Assembly (NCBI GenBank): GCA_000697475.1
Contig: JNEU01000588.1
Span: forward strand, 1 to 64,000
DNA: 64,000 bases
Reading direction: 5' to 3'
Source of the DNA: Lichtheimia corymbifera B2541
Lineage: Eukaryota > Mucoromycota > Mucoromycetes > Mucorales > Lichtheimiaceae
Shown here piece by piece: positions 57,281-64,000 of this stretch. The notes under the pieces are model-generated. The model made no database searches and was not told the DNA's origin. It worked only from the letters and a program-made list of their open reading frames with translations. Both the position numbers and the translations under genes were made by a program. Position 1 is the first letter of the stretch. Every line of letters starts with the position of its first letter.

Positions 57281-58720
57281 AGCCCAAAAACTGAATCCAT
57301 ACAACACTCACTTAAGCGGTTTAAAATCTATTGCATGATGCGGATTGTACCTTGTGTTGTATCCTCCTTCATTGTAAGCACCACCACCACCAGACCCCAT
57401 TCAACACATAATCCTTCATTTTCATTGTCAAAATTGGGTGATCATTGGCTTGCCGATCGTTGGTAACTCCGAGACCGCACATTAAACCAATGCATGAAAG
57501 ATGTCAGTTACACAAGATAAATTCACTGCCTGCCGAGACACCTTTTTTACATACCAGCCATATCCCAATGTAATCAATCAATTGTGGCAGGTGGTAATCT
57601 TTAGCAAGGACATCCCTGTAGCTATGCAATTGATGGTTCCTTAATGATGGAGCTGATCCTGGAACCGGATCATGCAATTTCATTCAGGTCAGTCAACCTT
57701 AAGATGTTGCTGGTGGTGGATTTGTTTTTCTTGGATCTTTGTTATCCCTTATATCAATGAAAGAGCTGTGATGAGATTGCCGAAAATCAGCTGTTGATGC
57801 TGCAGCTCCATCCACCTCATTTTTGTATCCCCACCCCTTGTTATCGTTATATCCGTCACAACCTCCTTCCCATGCACGGACAACAATTCCCACGCCATGT
57901 GCTTTATAAAAGCAAGGCCGCTATCACAAACATAAGCACGTACCTCTTTCATTTGTTGTACATTGTCAAGGATCTGCTATACGGTAAGTCACAAAAAAGG
58001 CTTTTATCGCCTAATAATATCTCACTGATATGACTCGTGTAGCGCTTCATCGATTGAATTTAACACTCCTTATTGGCAGACGTGCTTGGTATAGGTGGTA
58101 GCTCAGATTAGATTTATTATTCTTTGTTCCATCTTTTCATGAAGTCCTATGAGAATCTTCCCCCGAATCTCACGTACTCTTATCCATCGTGCTCTATCTG
58201 TACCCAGCACCATACTCAAGGTTCATCACATGACGAGCTCCTTGCCATTTCTCCAAGGGGCTTTCACACAAAAGGTAACTCGGGAAACCACGTCCTTTGC
58301 GTGACAACAGAAGAACCGGTAATTAACACCTTTGGCCACAGTCCCCTCCTAACCTCGGCTGCTCCCTGCACCCAAAGCGTTACCCTCTGACACCACTTGA
58401 TGCGACAAGTTCTGGCGAACGGTTATCCCTCTTTGATTACTGGAATGACCATAGCCAGGTGCAGGTGCGTATCACTGTGATTAGTCTTTGTTTGGAGCTG
58501 ATAGTACCATGTGCTGATCTTTGCTTTCTTGTGTAGGTTGTCATTGTTCTCCTACTTTCATTGTCATGGTCGTCATTACGATATTGACTTTACAAAGAGG
58601 TAAAATATAACGACGTATGCTTGATGAGCCACGTACTCATATATAATATTTTGGCGAAGGTGGCATGATGTACCCCTTCTGAAACTGAAGTCGACAAGAG
58701 CTATTCCTGCTCCACAAGAA
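57281..58720. other. Gene-poor stretch downstream of Nup155
   Basis: Only short unsupported frames are seen (for example 57699-57952 on minus and 58124-58390 on plus). No RNA gene and no repeat copy is obvious. Confidence 0.4.
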
Positions 58721-59103
58721 ATGCAACGACTAGGGAGTATCCATTATTTATCATGCACCGCTCTTGGAAATTACGCCGAACAATATCCAGCAGACCAAGA
58801 TTGGGCGACATGCTTGGAGCTAGAATTGAACCAAGCTGAGGAATGTGGTGGCCTATCTTTTCATGTTGTTGTTTTATTTGGTTTTGATGTCACAATGCAG
58901 CAAGGTCATCATTCAACAGAGTATGCATGATACTTCTCGCCATGCGGAATCTCAGCGTGTGCCCTATTTTTCGACAAGGAAGCGACGTGTGGTATTGCAA
59001 GAGCGTTGACTTATCACGTGCGTTATGCCTTTCTTCATATACCATGGCGTGAAAATCAAATGCTCGAGCAAGGAGCTGCTTATCTCCTAGAGCAATGTTG
59101 AAC
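58721..59103 (+). pseudogene. Decayed coding repeat R2, plus-strand copy
   Basis: Fragments in two frames match the minus-strand copy at 59372-60151: AEQYPADQDWATCLELEL, then cattttcatgttgtt-like DNA, and YAFLHIPWRENQMLEQ near the end. Frameshifts and a stop lie between. It is clearly related to the other copy but more decayed and internally deleted. Confidence 0.6.
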
Positions 59104-59371
59104 ACAAAGAATTGTTTGACATCACTGCCTTTTCTTCACGTCCAGCTCTCGTCTCCATGAGTGATCACGAATACCCATCATCCAGACCCAGCTCGTGTAT
59201 AGTTATATCTTAGATTACTATCCAATCTATTTCCTATGTTCTTCTCGAGAATAAACATATCCCACACAAATATTCAATCAGCAAAGGAAATCAGTGTCAT
59301 GTATAAGCACAAAATGGATATAGGGACGTCGGTGATACGAATTATTTATTACGACTATGGTCACTATAGGC
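59104..59371. other. Spacer between the two R2 copies
   Basis: It is about 270 bp with no gene seen. The two R2 copies are in convergent inverted arrangement around it. Confidence 0.35.
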
Positions 59372-60400
59372 TTACACCTCGTAACGCTTTCGATTACTTC
59401 TGCGCAGAACATCGTTAAGATCTCCCTGGACTTGGGCTGCTTGAATTGCTCCCTGATATCTAAGATTGCCTGGATGCCGAAAAGGCATGAATAAGTAGAG
59501 ATCATTGTCGCCAGGACCATACTGGATGTCTTCAACATCGTCACGAGTTCCAACATCGTTTAGGAAACGTGCAACGCGTTGCTGGAGCACCTGATTTTCA
59601 CATCATGGCATATGAAGAATTCCATAACAAAACGTCGTGTACACCTGTTGATCCCAATGCTCCTACTACTCTTGTTGACCATCATCATTGTTTGGTCCCT
59701 GTGGCTGATGCTGCCCGTACTGCAATAGGCCATTGATTTGATGGAGTCGTTTTCTTAACCACGTCATCACTATCTCGGGGTGGTATCCTTCTTGATTTAT
59801 GAGATTGGTGATCAGATCGCCTTCTACTATTTGCTCCCGGGCATTTTGTCTGAGCTGTAGTTGTTGACCACCATGTTCATTAACAACACCGCCTCGTAAG
59901 GGAGGTCATGTCTGTTGCCGGTATCTCCTGGGAGAATCGGTGTGCTGCAAGCTTCGATCACATAGTTCCTTCACTTTCATCCAGCTGTGTTGATATATGT
60001 CACGCCAAAACAACATGAAAAGATGGACCACCACGTTCCTCAGCTCAACCCAATCCAAATCCAAATCCAAGCTTGTCGCCCCATCTTGATCAGCCGGATA
60101 CTGTTCACAATCTTAGTGCCGCATAGTCGCCTTCTCATGCCCAAGAGGCTCCTGCACAATAAGTCGCCATGTTCATGACCAGCTAACATTTCCTTCGTGG
60201 CGAAAGCCTTGCGAGACGTACGCTAATATATATAGATGTTATAAGATTGCCCTTAACAATGTCAATTGTCAAGCTTACCTGATTGCCACGCATTTGTTCT
60301 TGAATATCAAGTCGCACTTCATTCCAGTTGTCTTCCTTTTCATGTTGTTTGAACACGCTGTTGCTTGTGGAACAGTAGCTCTTGTTCGTTTCAGTCCCAG
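59372..60400 (-). pseudogene. Decayed gene of unknown family (R2, minus-strand copy)
   Basis: One frame of 260 codons runs from an AG acceptor at about 60152 to a stop at 59372 and is broken only by five internal stops (TAA, TGA, TAG, TAG, TGA) with no frameshift. The residues between look protein-like, for example EGYHPEIVMTWLRKRLHQI, CENQVLQQRVARFLNDV and YGPGDNDLYLFMPF. A likely upstream exon ends at 60279 (DNWNEVRLDIQEQMRGNQ, donor cag|gtaagc). The second, plus-strand copy at 58721-59103 has TGG CGT where this one has TGA TGT. I do not recognise the family. Confidence 0.65.
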
Positions 60401-60785
60401 AAGGGATACAACATGCCACCTTCGCCAAAACGATATATATGAGAAAATGATTTATCAAGCATGATCATTAAGTTTTACCTTAATAAATGTGCCATATATC
60501 ACAATGACAATGAAAGTATAGGGAAACAATGAAACGCTAAAAATAAGCACGATTATTAGCACATGGATCGCTCACAAAGGACTATCCTCCTCCATGATAC
60601 TCACACCAACTCGAGTCTTGAAGAGTTGTCAGCGATCAAAAGGCGATATGATGAAAGAAAGAGATGTGTGGGAGACCGGAGACAACGACTTTCTTGTTTA
60701 TATGTGCATGGCGGGCGTGGGTATTTCTGTGACCACAAAGGATGTTTGGTGCGGTGATGATGAGCTGATAGATTGCTGGATGCCT

Positions 60786-61106
60786 TCACAAAGAGCCTTC
60801 GCTTGACGCATCAACGAGGATTTGGGATAAACAAGGTGACATTGTATGTGAGTAGGAGTGTTCCAACGAGGAGTGAGTGATGATACGTGGATTGATAGAT
60901 TGAAGGAGCGCCTGCATCAGCTTGTAATCGATTACTTTTGGTATGGGTGTGAGACGCCATGCTCGCAACTTTAATTCTTCCTGTGATGAATATGGTTAGA
61001 GGCCAATCATGAAGCGTACTCTTAGTGACATACCTGAGGACGTTGTTGATGGTTCTCACTGATAATGGCAGGTGACCTTCTTGCTTCCAAGGAGAGGATA
61101 ACGCCC
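60786..61106 (-). pseudogene. Second decayed coding fragment, possibly part of the same element
   Basis: Exons 61034-61106 and 60786-60980 join in frame with GT/AG borders to give protein-like sequence (SLEARRSPAIISENHQQRPQ, then EELKLRAWRLTPIPKV) ending at TGA. Going 5' the frame meets TAG and TGA stops. The product is unknown. It lies on the same strand as the R2 pseudogene and 500 bp upstream of it. Confidence 0.45.
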
Positions 61107-61349
61107 GGTGTGCTGACACGTTGCTATGCTCCATGTTGTCAATGAGCGTCTTGCTTTGTTTTCAGCATAGCCGTTTGTCGAGATACGATTTCCATGGGAG
61201 ATCACCAGAGGGGAGAGACGAGTGCATTGGACATGGCATTGTGGTCATGTTGGGTTGAATGGTTGTGGGCGGTGATAAAACACAAAAGAAAGAAAGGGGA
61301 ATGGCTACACTCGCGTCATGCAGCAAGCCCAATCTGAGTTTCTGAAGAT

Positions 61350-61690
61350 TAATGGTGTTGAACCGGATCAAGAAAGTTGCATGATGGAAGTGATGGGCTG
61401 GAGCAGGAGAATCGTAGTCGAGTATGGGAGAAATGGGCTATTAGCTACCCATTCCTGTATCGACTCTTTCAGCTCTACTCCCAATCAGCTGTTTACAGAA
61501 AGAAGCCCATCTACACAGCTGATTATATCAGTGTCTAGCTACTTGTTGACAATGAATAAAGGCTATATCCCATATACCATCACGCTTACAGCATATGTAA
61601 AACATAAAGAAGGTCATATCTCAAAACGTTACGATCAAGCGTGGGGTCTTCAATAGAACAAAGTTGCTCAGCGTGTCTGAAAGTATCTTG
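61350..61690 (+). repeat. Dispersed repeat R1, copy 3
   Basis: The blocks ggatcaagaaagttgc, gctggagcaggag, gacaatgaataaag, cgcttacagcatatgtaaaa and ggtcttcaatagaacaaag occur in the same order as at 7835-8215 and, inverted, 7365-7745. Its 3' end leads straight into the tandem array. Confidence 0.7.
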
Positions 61691-62625
61691 TCTGGAAGTT
61701 TCATGTTTGAGCTGGGCAATCTCGGGGACCTGGGCCGTACAACCCATCTGTTCACTGTCTCTCCTATATTTGGACAGTAAAGTTCTCATAATGAAACCCA
61801 TGATTTTTAAATGAATAGAGCTGATCAGCATGATTCAGAGCATCGTCTTACCATGTTTCATGTTCGAAATCGGGAATCTCAAGGTAATGCATACTAACCG
61901 ACATTTCATGAATTTAGACGGGTGCGGAATTTCTGTCCATCATAGTAAATCCCACATTACACCCTCCCATTCAAAATTCTTAAATGAAGTATGAGGTCTT
62001 TATGAGAAAGAAATTGATCAGCGTGTCCAAGAGCATCTTGTGTGGAAGTTTCATCTTTGAGAAAGGGAATCTCGAGTCATCGGGCCGTCCAACGTATATA
62101 TATTCCCGTCCATTCATCGTCGGGCGCCCGCTTTTTATTTCTCACAATGAAGCATGTGGTTTTTAAATGAATGAAGATGATCGGCACGTCGAAGCCCAAC
62201 GGCCTGACCAAGTTTCACGATGGAAGTGGACAATCGCGGGGGTGTGCACTATGTACCCTACTTGCGTTCCGTCGGTCTATTGTCTCCGCTATATTGGGAC
62301 CGTCGGATTCATTGAACCATCACAATGAAGTATGCGATTTTTAAATGAATGAAGTTGATAAGCATGTCCCAGAGAATCTTCTGACAAAGTTTCAGGGTCG
62401 AAATGGGGGATCCAGAGATTATGCATACTAAATGACATTTCATGGATTCCGGCGCTTTCCCAATTTCCAGCCATCATAGTAAATCCCACATTATATCCTT
62501 CCATTCACAATTTTAAAATGAAGCATGGGTTCTTTATTAATACGAAGTTGATCAGCATGACCAAGAGCATCTTGTGTGAAAGTTTGAGGTTCAAAGTGGG
62601 CAATCTCACGATTATGGATCAATTT
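61660..62625 (+). repeat. Degenerate tandem array, about six units of 160-195 bp
   Basis: The marker ttgatcagcatg-like (or a one- to three-base variant) recurs at about 61664, 61822, 62015, 62178, 62356 and 62549, with spacings of 158, 193, 163, 178 and 193. It is followed each time by agagcatcttgtg..aagttt..gggcaatctc. Most units end with (c/t)aaatgaa(t/g). Two units share a longer tail with catactaa..gacatttcatg and catcatagtaaatcccacat. Identity between units is moderate, so the array is old. Confidence 0.75.
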
Positions 62626-64000
62626 ACAGTGTGCATGGATATGCCTGACTGTGCCTGATCTATTTGATTTCCAGCTCTTCCCGCTCCTTGGTTCTTACCT
62701 CTTCTTCCCACTCTCAACTGTTGCCCCATTCAAGTACGACTACCATCTGCAAACGATTGCCCTGCTTCAATCCACCATGTCAACCCTGCGACTGCCTTGA
62801 TCTGTTCGGCTTTGACTGAATGGCAACTGCATGGCGTATCCACCCCACTACAACACCCGCATTCCTTGACACTGCACGTTCTCTTGTTGTACACTCCTAT
62901 ACCACGACCAATCGTAACAGCATCCACTCCAGCAATTGCTATTAGCGAGGCCTCGACTTCATTGCCCCATTATACTTGCAGCAACTTGTCTTACACCTTT
63001 TTCACGTGAACAGCATGCAGCCATTGTATACAAGCAGCTTTATGTACGTGTAGCAACTTGCTTTCTATACAGATGGATTATGGATATGGATCTGAATACT
63101 GCCTTGTCTTGGTACATGGGATGAAAGGAAGGAATAGGGTGTATTGAGCGTTTCGGTTTCCTTGGCCCATTCAGAACGTGATGTCTAGTTTGGATGACAC
63201 CATATCAGCCATCAACTACGCGGCAATACAAACAAGCTTCAGCTGGTTGATCTGCGATGGAGAATGACCACCAAAGAGAGAGACCAAAGGGCCGGATGGA
63301 AATGGAAGCATATCAACAGCGATCTCTGGGGCTCCTTTCTATCAACATATGGATTTGGAATGGTTATGGCGGATGGATGGATGGATGGAAATGAGAATCA
63401 TGGTGATTACTTGTCGCGTTGGCAGCAGGGATCATGGATCATATGGCGTGGATACGGCTGAGGGTGATGATGATGGATAAGATGGAATTGACGAAAGGTG
63501 TTTACAGCCATGGATGATATTGGATACTCGAGTCAATGCAATCACGGATGAAGGATGTTTCAGGGCGGCAGCAATCAAGAATACAATGACATACTTCCCC
63601 TGTTACCTCTATGTAAATCTCCCGTATGTTATTCAATTTCAAATCCTGTTCCTTTGTCATATTTACTTCATAAACATCTTCTCCGACTTTTATGGAATGA
63701 AATGGATTCAACAGATTATATATAAGGGTATCATACTATCAGCTTGTATGTGCAAGATGTGGATTACTTGTTGGTTTCTGAATTGAAAGGGGAATCGAAT
63801 CATATGGATCATCGCATGTATCATCCAGTATAGCTTCCTAGTTCACATACTGATAATTAAAGGCAGATGCAATCCTCGAGGGTTGTGTTGCAAAGCTAAT
63901 GTTTCGAGAGTGATGATGCCAAACAACATGGCAGGGCTTGTTACAGATCTCTTGATTCATTGTAAGCATGGCCAATTAGGATTCATGAGGGATATCTTTA
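62626..64000. other. Gene-poor right end of the window
   Basis: Only short frames are present (62797-63009, 63264-63461, 63514-63786), none with a domain. No tRNA, rRNA or repeat copy is obvious. Confidence 0.4.

Noticed and set aside
60563..60806. Plus-strand frame with GDNDFLVYMCMAG resembling the R2 motif GDNDLYLFM
   Set aside because: The likeness covers about ten residues and the frame has no support at either end; treated as chance.
1..64000. tRNA, rRNA, CRISPR arrays and bacterial-type operons
   Set aside because: No TPsiC-like box with a matching cloverleaf, no rRNA core sequence and no regularly spaced identical repeats were found. The only regular array (61660-62625) is degenerate and contiguous, without spacers.

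Overview
The window looks like nuclear DNA of an early-diverging filamentous fungus, most likely a Mucoromycota/Mucorales species. The reasons are compact eukaryotic genes split by many introns of about 50-80 nt with GT/AG borders, intergenic gaps mostly under 1 kb, CT-rich leaders just before many start codons, and gene content such as a Grainyhead/CP2 factor, a DUF8032-type protein and LIM-RhoGAP. There is nothing prokaryotic: no operons, no Shine-Dalgarno sites, no CRISPR, and I found no tRNA or rRNA gene.

Layout. (1) 1-5023, minus: most of an intron-rich autonomous-type Helitron (zinc-knuckle N terminus, Rep HUH nuclease, Pif1-type helicase). It runs off the left edge and carries one frameshift. 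(2) 5024-8660: gene-poor repeat land with a short tandem duplication, a near-perfect 489-bp inverted repeat (arms 5467-5955 and 6171-6659) and an inverted pair of a dispersed repeat. (3) 8661-57280: a dense housekeeping and regulatory block. In order it holds an SDR oxidoreductase, a small membrane protein, a DUF8032-type Q/P-rich protein, the tri-snRNP protein SNRNP27, bystin/Enp1, a Kelch-transmembrane-kinase protein, a DDHD phospholipase, eIF1, a GATA-finger protein, a Grainyhead/CP2 factor, a Barentsz/CASC3 protein with WG repeats, a LIM-RhoGAP (Lrg1-like), a KDM3-like JmjC protein, an FG-GAP-like protein, an SLC49/FLVCR-like transporter, an ACOT9-like thioesterase, a Nudix (DIPP/Aps1-like) hydrolase, a DHA1-like MFS transporter and the nucleoporin Nup155/Nup170. 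(4) 57281-64000: a second gene-poor region with decayed coding sequence in inverted copies and a degenerate tandem array of about 160-195-bp units linked to the dispersed repeat of region 2.

The most interesting signals are: Barentsz plus an Argonaute-hook-like WG/GW repeat tract, which suggests a link between the exon-junction complex and RNA silencing; a receptor-kinase-like Kelch-TM-kinase architecture; three independent GC-AG introns, one next to a 12-nt exon that carries part of a lipase motif; a Nup155 gene that lacks its usual C terminus exactly where gene-poor DNA begins; a pseudogene whose every premature stop is one C:G-to-T:A transition from a sense codon; and the young 489-bp inverted repeat, a candidate hairpin-RNA source.

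Exon coordinates come from reading frames, GT/AG borders and family alignments made by eye. For bystin, SNRNP27, the DUF8032 protein, the SDR, the DDHD protein, eIF1, the GATA protein, Barentsz, the KDM3-like gene, SLC49, Nudix and the Kelch-kinase the summed exons are a multiple of three. The 5' ends of the Grainyhead and membrane-protein genes and one stretch of the MFS gene are not resolved.
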